64,000 bases of DNA from Paramecium tetraurelia (GCF_000165425.1 NW_001799022.1:1-64000), one strand, 5' to 3'; positions 15,645 to 29,743 are shown, counted from the first letter of the stretch. Notes: generated by a model from the letters alone, not told the origin. Made by a program: numbers and translations.

Positions 15645-17248
15645 TCAAATGTCAAATTTAACACCTTGAGCAAGAGGCAATGTCTTACCAAAGTTAATTG
15701 TGCATGTAGATCTTCTCATATAAGTCTTCCATGAATCACTTCCTGATTCTCTGCCTCCTCCTGTTTCTTTTTCACCTCCAAAAGCTCCTCCAATTTCAGC
15801 TCCTGATGTTCCAATGTTTACATTTACAATACCGCAATCTGATCCTAAAGGTCCAGTCCATTTATATGAATTGCTTAAATTGGAAGTGAATAATGAACTG
15901 CTCAAACCTTAAGGGACATTATTATTAATTTCGATTGCTTCATCTAAGGTATCATATCTAACAATGAATAAAATAGGCATAAAGAGCTCATGTTGTAAAA
16001 TAGGGTGATCAGCTTTAACCTCAAAGATTGTTGGTTAAACGAAGTTACCTGGACCTTCAATTACATTTCCTCCATAAAGTAATTTTCCTCCTTATGCTTA
16101 GATCTCAGGGATGACCTTTTTGTATTATTCAACTTACCCCTTTGTATGAAGTGGACCACATAAGGTATCTAGAATAAGAGAATTAATTACCATCATTTAA
16201 AGCATTTCCAATTTTAATGGTGCCATAAACCTTGACCATTTTTTGTATGAATGTCGCTGCAATGCTGTTATGTAACAACAATCTTCTTAAGGATGTGCAT
16301 CTCTGTCCACATGTACCAACAGCTGCAAATACTGCAGCCTTGAGTGCTAAATCCACATTGGCATCTTCATGAACAATCTAAGCATTATTTCCTCCTAATT
16401 CCAATAAACTTCTGGCTAATCTGGAAAGCCACCTTTGCTGCAATGATTTTACCAACTTAAGTGGAACCTGTAAAGGATACTAATGGAATTCTCTTATCAC
16501 TTGTAATGGCTTCTCCAATTTAAACACCATCTCCACAAATAGTGAACACTATGCTTGTTGGCAACTAATTGATTTAATATATTATAATTTACTCCATTTC
16601 TTTTAAAAACTTCATGAATGATGTTGGTACAAGCGATTGATGATAAATTTGTTGATGGTGCTCCTTTCCAAACACAAACATCACCACAAATTAATCCAAG
16701 TGCTAAATTCCAACCTAACACGGCAACTGGAAAATTAAAAGCTGTAATAATGCCGACAACACCCAAGGGATTCCATTATTCCATCATAAAATGGGATGGT
16801 CTCTCTGATGGGATTACTAATCCATATAATGATCTGGATAATCCACAGGCCCATATCACAAATGTCTATGATTTCTTGGACTTCACCCAAACCCTCTGAT
16901 TTTATTTTACCCATCTCCAATGCAACTAACATTCCTAGAGCTTCCTTCTATTTTCTAAACTCATCTCCAATTTATCTAACTATATCTCCTCTTCTTGGGA
17001 TAGGTAACTAATTTCATAATATCAAATACTTCAGCCCACATATTCTTAACCTTCAAAAGTTCTTACATACCTTGTTCATATTATTAGAGTGTTCCTAATT
17101 TCACTTTTGCAATTGCCTCTCCTGTGTTCGGATTATAACTAGTGGTCCACTCTCCATCTCCTACCCATGTTCCACTTAAAGAAGCTCCAAAGTTTTTGGC
17201 TTTCAAACCAAGCTAGGCCAAGAATGGGTATTTGTCAAATGTTAACAT
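15645..17248 (-). CDS. Aldehyde dehydrogenase, ALDH7/antiquitin type, with two frame breaks
   Basis: The family is unmistakable: PNTGEAIA at the N-terminus, [43 protein letters not shown], the ELGGNN motif with the general-base Glu, and GTCGQRCTS with the catalytic Cys near residue 298. [20 protein letters not shown] and the [17 protein letters not shown] tail typify ALDH7 (alpha-aminoadipic semialdehyde dehydrogenase, lysine catabolism). Three introns (22, 28, 22 nt) are needed. Two extra single bases remain: one at the C run 16850-16852 (between the DICDM and CGLSR motifs) and one at the A run 16425-16427 (before [11 protein letters not shown]). The spliced length is 3n+2, confirming both. 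Everything else is intact, so assembly error is more likely than a pseudogene. Confidence 0.92.
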
Positions 17249-17305
17249 TTACACTTTTATTTATGACGTACGATTTTTAATATCTGTGTATGTAAATAAT
17301 ATTCA

Positions 17306-18709
17306 TCAATCTGAAAAATCTGAACTAAACAATACAAACCTTTCAAATTCTTAAATCTTTGGCGACTCTTCTGGTGATACTGAAACTAAATTCTATACTT
17401 AACATTGGGTTTGTGGCGACCTATCTTACTCAAAGAATTTCAGATCTTCTTCTTTCTTAAATATTTTTTTTAAGTTTTCCATTCCTATTTAATTTACCAA
17501 AACCAATTGAACGCGAGATAATTCTTATATAAGATTATTAAATGTGAACTTCGCTCTAGCAATTTCTAGTAATTCATTGTATTTGTGCTTAAATTGTGTT
17601 AACTTAATTTCAACGCCTTTATAACGCACTTCTTTTACCTATCCTAAAAAGTTCTTTGTAATTTAGACTTATTTAAATTGAGGATAATAAATTTCAATTA
17701 TTTGATGCAATATCGCACTCTCCAACATAGTTGTATTAATCATATTGGAAAGTAATTTCAAAAGCATTATCATATTAACAATAGATCCGATTTGAGCCAA
17801 CACCTCTCCTAATTTTGGCATAAGAATAGTCTCATTTGCTTCTATGTTATCAATCCTAAATACAAATGTCCCCAAGGTTTCAAATTCCAGTTGAGAATTC
17901 TCCACAGTCTTTATTGTATCCTAAGCAAATTTCTTTGTTACAGCTTAAGTTATCACTTAATAATCCTTTATCACATCAAAGTATTCAAAGCTATTAAATA
18001 GTATTCCCTTATCAACAGTTGTTCGTTATTTTTATAAGATTACCTATGAATAAAAAGGGCTACTTTCTTCGAAGGCAAAGAATTATGTCTTTTTAATTTC
18101 ATCAAATTCCAAATTCTCATAATTATACTACTACAAATTTATTGACAAAAATAATAAGCCGTGATTGATACTGAAATAATCGTCAATCACTTATTGATCA
18201 GCACAATATCCCCCTTCTTCCATCCAATCTGAGCGGCATTTTGTGAAAAATATAAAATATTACTTAATCTCTTCTTGATCATCTGCTTTTGACCCATCAA
18301 CTTAACTTAAAACTAATTTGCCCTTATCAATTGTTATAACATTTTTATCCCCGTCTACCTATTAGGTGCTATATAGAAATCTAGGCTGAGCAGAAACCAA
18401 TAATCCAGAGATTTCCAACAATACTGGCATGATAATGTTGTTTTACTTTGTGAAGGGATTAATCTGTGTGCTTAAATCGTATAAAGTAAAAGAGATTTCA
18501 CCATTTTCCCATTCATAAGTAGTAACTTTAGGTATTAATTGTCCATTAATCCATTGTTGCATAACATAAACGAAATAAGCTAAGCTTAACATCATTATTA
18601 TGATTGCTATCACCCCGCTTTGAGATGTCTTAAACTGTTCTTGCTGTTTAATGGTTTTCAACTTAATGGGCACACCAAAAATGTCAAACTTTTCTAAAAT
18701 GGCTAACAT
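17306..18709 (-). CDS. Two-TM membrane protein, ciliate family
   Basis: A single intronless frame of 467 codons. The N-terminus is an amphipathic FDIFG-type segment. A transmembrane helix follows near residues 30-55, then a large ectodomain with scattered cysteines. A second hydrophobic stretch lies near residues 270-300, and the C-terminal cytosolic tail is charged. The same plan (short cytosolic N-terminus, TM, ectodomain, TM, tail) is seen in the gene at 57440-58990, so both probably belong to one family. Function unknown. An upstream ATG at 18778 would overlap the end of the PX gene; 18709 places MLAILEKFDIFG first, matching the layout of the paralogue. Confidence 0.8.
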
Positions 18710-18774
18710 AATTAAAGACAGTTTCGATAATTTAAAATAATGTATAGTAAAATATCTTGTGCTTATGTAAATAC

Positions 18775-19587
18775 TCAAACTCCGATTATGCTCTCGACAC
18801 CTGCTTGTAATTACGATATCAACTATATTAATTTAGGCTATGTTTGTTCAATAGTTGATTAAGCAATCATCATTTTTGATTATTAACTTGGTTTTGGAAT
18901 ATCTATATTAAATTAAGAATTCTAAGTAATCAGATTTAATACATACTTTTGGTTCTAAACGAATTTGATCATAAATTGCCCTCTTTTTCTTGATGTCAGA
19001 TTCTTCTGGAGGATTGACTAGATTACCTAAATCTACAAATTTTGATTTGATCTACTGAGTTGCAGATGCCAATTTTTCCTTTAATTCTTTCTTTATCCTC
19101 TCATTTTCTTATTACTTTTATTATTGGATTTTTTCTATTGAAGACGCATTACCTAAATTATCGTTTTGCTTAATAGAGTCTTCTTTAAAAGGCTGTTGTT
19201 GTTGATCCTTTATATGCTTTTGTTCTCCTTTAGTCAAAAATTTCTTGAGAGTTGGACACTAATCTGCATCCACAATTTGAAGCAAAGTCTTAAAATAGTT
19301 CTATAATCCAGCCTTTCTGGTAGAAATAAATTCAGGATCAGTATTTTCCAAAAAACTTTTTAGCTGGAAATGAGGGAAGTTGTTGTTTAAGTTCTGAAGA
19401 TAATTGAGTGTGCAAATTATTCAGACTTTTATATCTTTCTTCAAAACTCCATGAGACTTTTGTTTATGTATTTAACACCTGAGATATTAATGCTATATTA
19501 TACTTAAATTTGATAGTAGACAATATCAGACCTGGTTTCAGTGTTCACAATTTTCAATTAATATACTGAGTTATGTGATTTTTACAT
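18775..19587 (-). CDS. PX-domain (sorting nexin-like) protein with one frame break
   Basis: Two 25-nt introns join the PX domain: an N-terminal beta strand region ending YYQIQV, then WSFEERYKSLNNLH and LPSFPAKKFFGN followed by TDPEF. The order matches PX domains, which bind phosphoinositides, mostly PI3P, on endosomes. After the PX domain (residues about 1-125) comes a Gln/Lys-rich coiled coil and a proline-containing tail, 253 residues in all. One extra base lies in the A4/T6 runs at about 19348-19361 (+ strand), where KKFFG passes to NTDPEF. The spliced length is 3n+1, in agreement. A homopolymer assembly error is the likely cause. No BAR domain is evident. Confidence 0.88.
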
Positions 19588-19856
19588 CTAAATATATAAA
19601 ATTAAAAATAAATATTTAATCTCATCATTAAAGGTTATGAATACACATTGAAAAATTCTGAGATTTCTTAGCTTTTTATCCTTTACATTAAAATTCATCT
19701 TCCAAAACTTAAATCATTCATGTTTATTTTAATTTAAAACATAAGTAATTCAAAAATGAGTAAATACAGAGCTAATAAATCTTTTATTTTACTTTGTAAT
19801 ATCATATTAAAATGAAATTACTCAGATCTATATTTTATAAATAATAAAAAGCTAAA

Positions 19857-21345
19857 ATGGACGTGATTAATAAAGAATCTTTTTTTGATGACCCTGATGC
19901 CCCAGTGTTTTGGAATGTTACTGAGTATCCATCAAAAGATGCAGCGTTGGATTTGCAGGATACTATGTACATAGATTAAAATTCAGAATTACATAAAGGA
20001 ACTCTAGGTATCTCCAATCACTATTTACTTTATTTCAAAAAGCAAGTAAGTTTGGCACAATAACCAATAGGCTGTAAAGAAGTGGGTCAATTTGGATAAT
20101 GCTACAATTGAATATACTAAACATTAGAAGGCAGGACTGGGAATAAAAATAACCAAAAATAAACAATATTTCGAGTTCTTTGGAGATGTAGAACTGTGGT
20201 ACAATTATTTGAAACAATTTTGTATTCAAAGGAACTTTTCACATCATTACACGTTACTGAAAAAGATTGGATAAGGGAATTTTGCAGATGTAAGAGAAAT
20301 TCATATAATCAAGGTGTTCAAAGCTGTAAACAAAAATGATGGTACTGAATATGCAATAAAGTGTTTCAGAAAAGCAAAATTAAATGAAACCGTTGACAGA
20401 TTGGCTATAATCAAGGAAATATCAATTATGAAAAAAATTCAGCATGAATCCATTATTCATTTATATGAGGTTTTTGAAGGAGATGAATTTTTATTTTTAG
20501 TCTTAGAATATTTGAAAGGTGGCGAGTTGCATTAATATATGAAGAAATCCCCTCCATTTTCTGAAGAAAAATGCGCAAAATTCATTTTTAGATTATTGAA
20601 AGCAGTTTCATCTATACATGAAAAAGGAATTTTGCATAGAGATATCAAACCTGAAAATATCATGCTTAGAAACAAAGAGGATGTCGATAATATTTGTATA
20701 GGGGATTTCGGATTGGCTGATTATTATTCGCCAAGTGGATAATACTTATTTACAAGATGTGGCACTCCTGGATACGTTGCTCCAGAACTGCTATAGGATA
20801 AAACCTACGATTTCAAAATTGATATTTATAGTATAGGGATTTTAATGTTTATTCTGATTGCAGGGAAATCACCATTTGATGGTAAGGATTATGATGATGT
20901 TGTGATGAGAAATTATTATGCAAAAGTCAAATTTGAAGAGTGCAAATTAAGTGATATAGGGATGGATCTACTTTAAGGACTAATGAACAAGAATCCTATT
21001 AAGAGATTGACTGCCGAAGAGGCTTTAAGTCATCCTTGGTTTGCTAGTGAAAATCTAACAAAAGTTTGTTAATTCAAAATTAGAAAATCAAACCAACCTA
21101 CATTAAAGAAATTAGCCTATTTTGATACGAACATTAAATAATATTCTGCCATTTCAACTTAATTTAGTCCAAAGAGTTCACTATCCAACCTCAGTCCTTA
21201 TTGTGTAACAAAGTGCAATATTGAGGATAGCCCATAGACACCAAACACTCCATTGATTCTTAAACCCATCAATACTCCTAGAACACCAGCTACGTATAAA
21301 TTACGATAGGTTCGAAGAACTTAAATACCTCTTCAATAATTATGA
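19857..21345 (+). CDS. Ser/Thr protein kinase with N-terminal PH-like domain (CAMK-like)
   Basis: Introns at 20046-20070 (25 nt) and 20290-20313 (24 nt) give 479 residues. Residues 1-120 form a PH-like region with the HYLLYF and FEFFGD strands. The kinase domain runs from about 130 to 390: a glycine loop GQGNFADVF created across the second intron, AIKCF lysine, an HRDIKPEN catalytic loop, GDFGLAD activation start, [10 protein letters not shown] and an HPWF end motif. All catalytic residues are present. The tail is Ser/Thr/Pro-rich with several TP sites, suggesting autophosphorylation. Substrates are unknown. The layout is shared with the genes at 52544 and 29744 and with the decayed copy just downstream. 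Confidence 0.93.
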
Positions 21346-21608
21346 TTTAAATTTATTTATACAAGTAATTGTTCTGTTAATTATGTGATTTATCAAACTG
21401 TATGGTACAAAATTGATTATTATTAATAATAATAATAAAAATTTTAAATTAATTTTAAGTTATGTGTGAAGATTTGAATCCAAGGTAATTTTAAGTTTGT
21501 TATATTTAATATTTAGATGAAGTAGCCTATTTGAGCAGAAAATTATATATTAAGAAAAAAACATATAAACTTTAAGATCAGTATTTATATTATAAAAATA
21601 AAATAAAA

Positions 21609-22731
21609 ATGTAAGCAGTGAATATATAATTAGAAAAAAATAGTTTGGATTAACTATGAAAATGGTAATATAGAGTTGATCTCTGATTCTGAATTGGGAA
21701 TGAGAGTTCGTTTAAAAAACTGTTTTGATAAAGTTGAATTTATCAGCGATGCTAATAATTGGTATATATTTATGAAAATGTTTGCAATCTAATGTGATTT
21801 CTCTTGTTATTATATTATACTCTTACAGTTATGAATCATAATTTTAAATGATTTTATTTTATTTACATATAATAATTGACCATTCATAGTATCAAGAAAC
21901 TGAACAAAGTGAAATTTGGAGATTAATTTAGGGGGAAAATAAATAGATAGTTGAAAATATATTATCAAAATATATTAAAATCGTTTATCTTTGATGATGA
22001 AGAGAAAAAATCATTTTATAAAGAAATATCAGTGATTCTTCAATTATCAACAGATTTAACAACAAGGTTTTATGAACTATTCGGAAGTCCAGATCAAATA
22101 TATGTTACAAGAATATGTTTAAAAGAATCCTTTCTTTTCAGAAAAAGACTGCCAAGGCCATCTTTAGAATAATTAAAATAGTTGCCTATCTTCATTCTAA
22201 GAAAATCATGCATAGAGACATAAACTAGAAAATTTTATCTTTAAATAATTAGAAAATTTAGAGGGTTTATGTTTAACAGATTTCAAATTAGCTGAATTCT
22301 TTGATGATGAAGGAAACTACTAATATAAAAGATATGGAACCTTTGGATGTGTTGCTCCTGAATTAAAATGAGTATTTTTGCATTAGATTTGCTTAAGGGT
22401 CTTCTAAAATTAGATCCTTAAGAAATACTTTCATCTCAATAAGCATTAAATCATAAGTGGTTTTATAGAGAAAACTAATTAGGGAATTACAATTATAAAT
22501 CAAGTCTAAATTGTAACATCAACATAATCCATAAAATTTAATGACATCATTAAAGAATTCATTCCCATTTTTACTAGTAAATTCTGTTCCTCAACTTCTA
22601 GTCCATTAAGTTTCAGACTAAAAACATAGCCAAGTTCTTCACCCTTTGAGAGAGTTTTTCTGCCTGAAATATCAAGAAGAACACCAAACTTACTTCCTTC
22701 AAATTCGATAATTAATGGAGGAATTAAATGA
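21609..22731 (+). pseudogene. Decayed kinase copy, paralogue of the upstream kinase
   Basis: Pieces of a kinase gene can be aligned with the gene at 19857-21345: part of the PH-like domain near 21650-21780, a catalytic loop reading HRDINQKI near 22215, a DFKLAEF remnant of the DFG segment near 22280, and YGTFGCVAPEL near 22340. Directly after that the sequence jumps to the last kinase helix (LDLLKGLL, HKWF) near 22385-22460, so about 40 residues of the C-lobe are missing. The Ser/Pro-rich tail follows in a third frame to the TGA at 22729. The glycine loop and AIK lysine are not recognisable. At least three frame changes and one deletion make this a pseudogene, probably from a tandem duplication. 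Confidence 0.75.
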
Positions 22732-22874
22732 GAAATTACAATTACAATTCTCTTTCAATTCTTATTATTTTTATAAATATTTTAATTATTGATAATATAA
22801 ATAGTTCATTAAAAGTTATTTGGAGGAATTTTACTTTGTTCACATTATTATTTAATTGAATCTTTTAATTAAAA

Positions 22875-23408
22875 ATGGGTATAGTTTGTGGTTAACCTCT
22901 GAAATCTAAGTCATTAGAGTTCCATACTTCAAGACCTTTGACTCAGTCAATAAAACAAGACTAGGAAAATGTTGAATTCGAGGATCAGGATCAGTGTTTT
23001 TGCCCATCCTTAACTAAGAATTATATTTTAAATCCTAAGTTTCTTTTTACAGAGGAATCTAAATGTGAAAGGGAAGAATAGCGCCTAAACACTGATATTA
23101 ACAGAAATTCTTCACTATTATCCTTAGGTATTTAAAGTGAACCTAATAATTTAAATGAAATACAAGGAAAACAAAAAAACTAAAATAAATTAAAGCCAGA
23201 CATCTAAAATTCTAAAAGAATGAGTTTGGAATAGAGGTTTAAAATTGCAACGTCCCCTTCGTAATGCAGGAAGCGTAATAACAATACTCCTAAAAGTCCA
23301 TTAACAGCAATGCTCTAAACGAACAACAATTCAACAAAGCAAAAAGAATAACTGATTCTAACTAAGGGAAAGCGAAAATTATCCAATAGAGACCAAAAAC
23401 TATTATGA
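22875..23408 (+). CDS. Small protein with N-terminal acylation signal
   Basis: A 177-codon intronless frame. It begins MGIVCG: Gly2 for N-myristoylation and a nearby Cys for palmitoylation, so the protein is probably tethered to a membrane. The rest is hydrophilic, rich in Ser, Asn, Gln and Lys, with SP and TP motifs and no globular domain I recognise. Two genes further along the minus strand (25324-26705 and 26787-28543) also start with MGxxC-type signals. It could be a phosphoregulated membrane-linked adaptor, but that is inference. Confidence 0.7.
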
Positions 23409-23877
23409 AGAGGAAGGTTATGAATAATTCAAAATACTTAATATATTTATCTTCCTTTATAATAACAAATCTCCATTTTAGTATATCTATTTTTATCAAT
23501 TTATCTAAGGATTGCTTTTTCTTATTTCTCTGCTAATATTTTAGTTATATTTCCTCATATAATACTCAGACATGGTCTTTCGTGACAGCTTACATATATT
23601 AAATTTCATTTTTAGAAAATCATTTATGATTAATTTATAATTTGCTGATATATAATTTATATATATATCTAAATAATTCAAATTGTAAATAATCAACATT
23701 TTCAGCGAATCAACTATTCTGAACTACCATCAATTTATTATTAAACCAAAAATTAAAATCTACGTCTCTATTTATTCAGTCTTATATTTGAATGAATATA
23801 TAAAATTATCTAATATTTCAATAAATGAATGACGCATAATAAACATAAATTTATCTATATAGATTAAAATAATTAGT
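23409..23877. other. Convergent intergenic spacer
   Basis: The 3' ends of the acylated small protein (+) and the trichocyst-matrix-like gene (-) face each other here. I see AT-rich sequence with no supportable gene, repeat or hairpin. Confidence 0.5.
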
Positions 23878-25102
23878 TCAAGAAATCTATTGTTCTTGGA
23901 TAAAAGATTTCACAACATTCAATTTAGTCTAAATAATTATTTATACTTTTTTGATGATATCGATTTCCCTGCTTCTTTAAATTGTATTTTATTAATATTA
24001 GACTAATAATTCTTAGCATTGTCCTCTTCTTTACTTCATACCTGCCTTGGAGGCTACAAATTCAGCTTAGGCGTCACTTCCTCTTTTTTATTATTGGTCT
24101 CTAGTCCTTATGGTGTCCTGTAATGATTCATCATCTGCTGCTTTTTCTCTAGTCAAAGCCTACATGGCATTAAATATTTCATTTAGAGTAACATCATTAT
24201 CCTAATCGCTTAATAAACAATGAGTACTCTAATGGCTTGCTCCTCTAATGCAGTCTCTTCATCGACTGAAGTTATTAAAGAGTCCCTTACAACTTCCATT
24301 TTTTCAATTATGGTTTGAATAGACCTTGAATCCATCATGGAGGTAACCTGAACCAAAGCTAAAATTGGATTAGAAGGACCACTATTAGCTAATTACACAA
24401 AAGAATTTGCAAAGGCTTCTTCTTAAACAAAGGACTGCTCTAATTAGATTAATTTATACTTCTGCATCACTCAATTAAACTTTATCATATAACTCATGCA
24501 TTTTTGGGAGCATGACTTGAAATGCGTTTATCATTTCTTTCAGCTAACCCAATCTTTTATTATAATTGGCTGATTATTTCAATCTCAAATCTCGTAAAGA
24601 ATTTTCAGCCCCTTAAAAAGTCTAAATTATCTTAGGCTTATTACATCTATCTAGGATTGTTTGAGGTCCAGTTCACTTGTATAATCTTCAATATCTGATT
24701 CTAATCTTCCTACTTTGAATTCAACATCATTAATTTCATTGACTGCTAATTATATCCTCTAACTATAACTGTCCATATCGGATTTGCATTATGACTAGAT
24801 GGCTGCATTAGATCCGTCTTATTAAATTTATTTTCCCTTTTGATAGATGCATAATCTACTTCAAGATCACTCTTCAAATTTGTCAATAAAGAAACTATAC
24901 TATCGATACCCTCTCCACTTTTTATTTGCAATGCCACTGTTTATAAAACCTTAGCTCCTAATGGATTCTCTACAATTTCCTCTAATTCATCAAAACTGGG
25001 GTCATTATGTAAAATTTCTTGATTCGCTTGAAATTGCTCGTCATCCTTCCTTCTTACTGCTCTTATTCCGATGAATACAATAAATAGAAGAAGAGTTTTC
25101 AT
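23878..25102 (-). CDS. Trichocyst matrix protein-like secretory protein
   Basis: The first 15 residues are a signal peptide, followed by a short pro-like acidic segment and a region (ENPLGAKVLQTVALQIKSG, then VSLLTNLKSDLEVDYASIK) typical of trichocyst matrix proteins. These are cleaved and packed into the crystalline core of Paramecium secretory organelles. The remaining roughly 300 residues are long coiled-coil helices. Introns of 23, 22 and 26 nt are clear (around 24640, 24440, 24225). Near 24750-24790 a further change of frame is not explained by a typical intron: the only GT..AG choice giving the right phase would be about 50 nt. That spot is either a long intron or a missing base. The C-terminal coiled coil ends at TGA 23878. 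Confidence 0.72.
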
Positions 25103-25323
25103 TACTTATGAAAACGGATTATAATAATAAAATAAATATATAATATTTCTTATTGGTTTTGGAAATCAACAATTAGACTATTATCCTAGATAACTATTCA
25201 GACAACATTAAAATGATACTTTGTAGTAAATTATACTTATTTTTCTACACACGTATGTAAGTAGGGTACTAGAAATATAAACTTAGAAGTTCAATTATAT
25301 AGACCTTTATGAAATTTAATCAA

Positions 25324-26705
25324 TCAATTATAAAGAAGTTGGGTTTATTTTCTTTAGTAGTTTTTAAGCGCCATTTCATATAACGATAAAAATCTACTGA
25401 AATATGGGCAAGTAATGGTTTTGACTTTTTAGTGTAGGACATTATCATACTCTTGCATCCATCTTAATTCGTAATAGCATTAAGATAAATTCAAATTTTT
25501 GGTTGCTGCCATATATCTTTATAGGATATAGAGTAAGACCTCAACCTTTGAATCCTCAGGTTTAATTAAATTTACAAAGTGAGCTATTTAGCTTTAAGAG
25601 CGAGCTTACAAGAAGATTTCCACAATTTGTAGATCCAACTTTCCGATTAAGATGAACTTCAACCAAGGCATTTTACAATTGACTATCCGATCAATCGTTG
25701 AAAATGTCTAATAGTAATGGAAGTTCTAGTGTTTCTAATCTGATTATTAATACTTTAAGTTTTATTCAATCGAGTCTAACAATTCAACATCAAGTTCACC
25801 ACCACTTAGTATGCTATCTACATTTTCAGGAATGAATTTGGACTGCAAAATAGCTGGAGACATATGTTCAGATTTAATTAAAGATTATTGGGTTTCATAT
25901 TTGATTTGAATAGCAGCAGTAATCAATTTTTAAATAAATGGATTTGCCTTGATGATATTTTTTTAATAGACTTTTGATATCAATATATAGCGATCTGTAA
26001 ATGAATCAATAGAAGAGCCAAATATTGATACTATGTAATTAGAATAGACATATTCAATAATTAGATATAGTAATTTGAAAAAACAGCTTAATTGATCTAA
26101 AAATGTAGTGGCTAATTATTTATTTTCCTAAAACTATCTAATTATATTTTAATCGATATTTTTGCTTTGAGATGTGTTTTGATCTGGCAATTATTTCCCT
26201 TGAAACCTATGATTGTCTGACAAAGTGCGTTTGATTGAGATATTTTTATTTAATTGAGCATTTATTCTAATATCTCCTGCCTTATAAGCCGAAATAGGTT
26301 TTGATTATTAATTTTGACCCATTTCAAAGAGTTCATTGAGAAATTAACTATAATGAAAGATTAGTTAATTATAAATATGTTTTTCTTTTTGTGCAATGTC
26401 CCTAGAGATTTTGTTCGATATAACTTATTTTTCTTCTTCAGTTGGGTATTTTCCTTTAATAGATGAATCCAACATTTTTTAATTCATAAATTTCGAAAAT
26501 GTCTGTATGTCTTTTTCAACTATATTCTAATTAGGACCTAAGAGTATACCTTATGAAATTATTTAAAGTACAAGTCCTGGCATTACTCTATAAATTATGT
26601 ATTCGTTTAAATTAAAATCTGAAAAACATTTTTCCCCTTAATAGACTTTCTAAGAGTTGGTAAATCAGATTAAGGAGTCTCTTCTTTATGGCAATAATTT
26701 CCCAT
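25324..26705 (-). CDS. Unknown protein with myristoylation signal, one frame break
   Basis: Starts MGNYCHKE, a plausible N-myristoyl plus palmitoyl site. The first 25 codons lead into a long uninterrupted frame of about 430 residues, but joining them needs one base more than is present near the A5 run at about 26631 (total length is 3n-1). No intron fits. The body is helical with several hydrophobic but not transmembrane stretches, for example around 25980-26080, and ends in a Lys/Gln-rich tail. I considered a VPS9-type domain from the helix pattern but no diagnostic motif is visible. The family remains unidentified. It lies 81 bp downstream of the CDPK gene on the same strand. Confidence 0.65.
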
Positions 26706-26786
26706 ATAAATTAAAATATAATATATTTAATATAGAATCAGTAAAAATTAATACACATTCAAACGCGAGATAGAATACAGATATAT

Positions 26787-28543
<1,757 letters not shown>

Positions 28544-28648
28544 TTAATTTAATTAATACATCTATTTGAGTAAAATTTTTGCTTTAAAGATTTGATGTAT
28601 TTTGATTTTAATTACTCTCTTTTTTTAATAATTGGATATTAACAAAAA

Positions 28649-28834
28649 ATGAATAACGAAAGATGGAAGTTCATTTCTCTTCCTTAATCTACAAATCAAT
28701 TTCAATTACTTCTAATTTTATAGGAACTTAGAATATTAATTAATTTAGAGAAAATTTCTAAAGTTAATTTAACCCAAGTATTCTCTTTTCTATTAGAAAA
28801 GAGAAGCATTATAGGAATTAAAATAAATGATTGA
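28649..28834 (+). CDS. Possible 61-residue ORF
   Basis: ATG to TGA with Gln-coding TAA/TAG. The peptide is Leu/Ile/Lys-rich with one Trp, with no recognised family. It lies in the divergent spacer upstream of the CDPK gene and overlaps a perfect inverted repeat, so it could be chance. Confidence 0.2.
28782..28804. repeat. Perfect 10-bp inverted repeat
   Basis: Arms TCTCTTTTCT and AGAAAAGAGA are exact reverse complements separated by ATT, able to form a 10-bp hairpin. Role unknown; it sits in the upstream region of the CDPK gene. Confidence 0.6.
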
Positions 28835-29164
28835 ATAAATTATGAAAGAGATTATAATACAATCTCTATATATAGATAGAGTAATTATAAAAGTTTCAAA
28901 TATGGATTTTTAATATAATTCATATATTACGTATATGTTCAGATTATTTGAGAAAATGAAATTGAAATATTCTAATCCACTACAATCTTTAATAAACGAT
29001 TCCTTTGCTATTTAAAAAAGTAAGCTTAACCCTCTTTTGTATTTTAACATTGATAATTTAAGAATATATTTCATGTCAACTGCTAAGTTAGAAAATTATG
29101 AGAGTTTTTCCAATAATATAGCAAAATAATATATTTAGATACTGAGACCATAATGATCAGAATA

Positions 29165-29236
29165 GGATCTATCGTATAGTGGTTAGTACCTGAGGCTCTA
29201 ACCCTCAAGACCTTGGTTCGAGTCCAAGTAGGTCCT
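29165..29236 (+). tRNA. tRNA-Gln with anticodon CUA (reads UAG)
   Basis: A full cloverleaf folds: a 7-bp acceptor stem (GGATCTA with TAGGTCC, one G-T wobble), D stem GTAT/GTAC, anticodon stem TGAGG/CCTCA around the loop CTCTAAC, and T stem CTTGG/CCAAG around TTCGAGT. The anticodon is CTA, complementary to UAG. In ciliates with UAA/UAG reassigned to glutamine this is the tRNA-Gln(CUA), and the body resembles known ciliate glutamine tRNAs. A run of seven T follows immediately, a Pol III terminator. No intron and no encoded CCA. Confidence 0.95.
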
Positions 29237-29743
29237 TTTTTTAATTTGTATTTTTTTGAATAATAATTTTAACATATAATCAGATGTAAGTAGTATATGT
29301 ATCTTACTATTACAAAAATCAATCATTTTACAATTTATTTAAGTGGACTTAGTTAAGCATCATCCTAATTCAAAGTAGAATTTTCTGGATTAAATCAAAT
29401 AGAGTGGCATTAATTTGAACTTAATTTATGTCATTTGCAGTTTCAAGTCTAACTTCAAAGGAGAATTAAGGAATTTCTTACATTTGATTGAAGAACTATT
29501 AAAAGAAAAAGTAAAGGATGAGAAACGAAAAGAACAAAAAATATATTGAATAGTAGAGAAATATTGAAGAATAATATAAAGATATCTAGAACACCATATA
29601 AAGTGGATGAGAATAACAATAATGGTAAAAGGATTTGAATTGGATATGGTATTTTTAGAAAGAGAACTTAATTAGCATTAAAATAAATTAGAATAAAATC
29701 AAAGTAAGGAAAAATGTTCATTTTTTTTAATTAATATAGGAAA
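29237..29743. other. Spacer with a short Lys/Glu-rich open patch
   Basis: Between the tRNA and the next gene. Positions about 29440-29550 (+) read as a charged peptide (FKSNFKGELRNFLHLIEELL) but the frame closes soon and no start or splice joins it to anything. It could be a gene fragment or chance. Confidence 0.3.

Noticed and set aside
25980-26300. VPS9 domain in the MGNYC protein
   Set aside because: The helix pattern was suggestive only; the conserved Asp/Tyr motifs of VPS9 domains are not visible.
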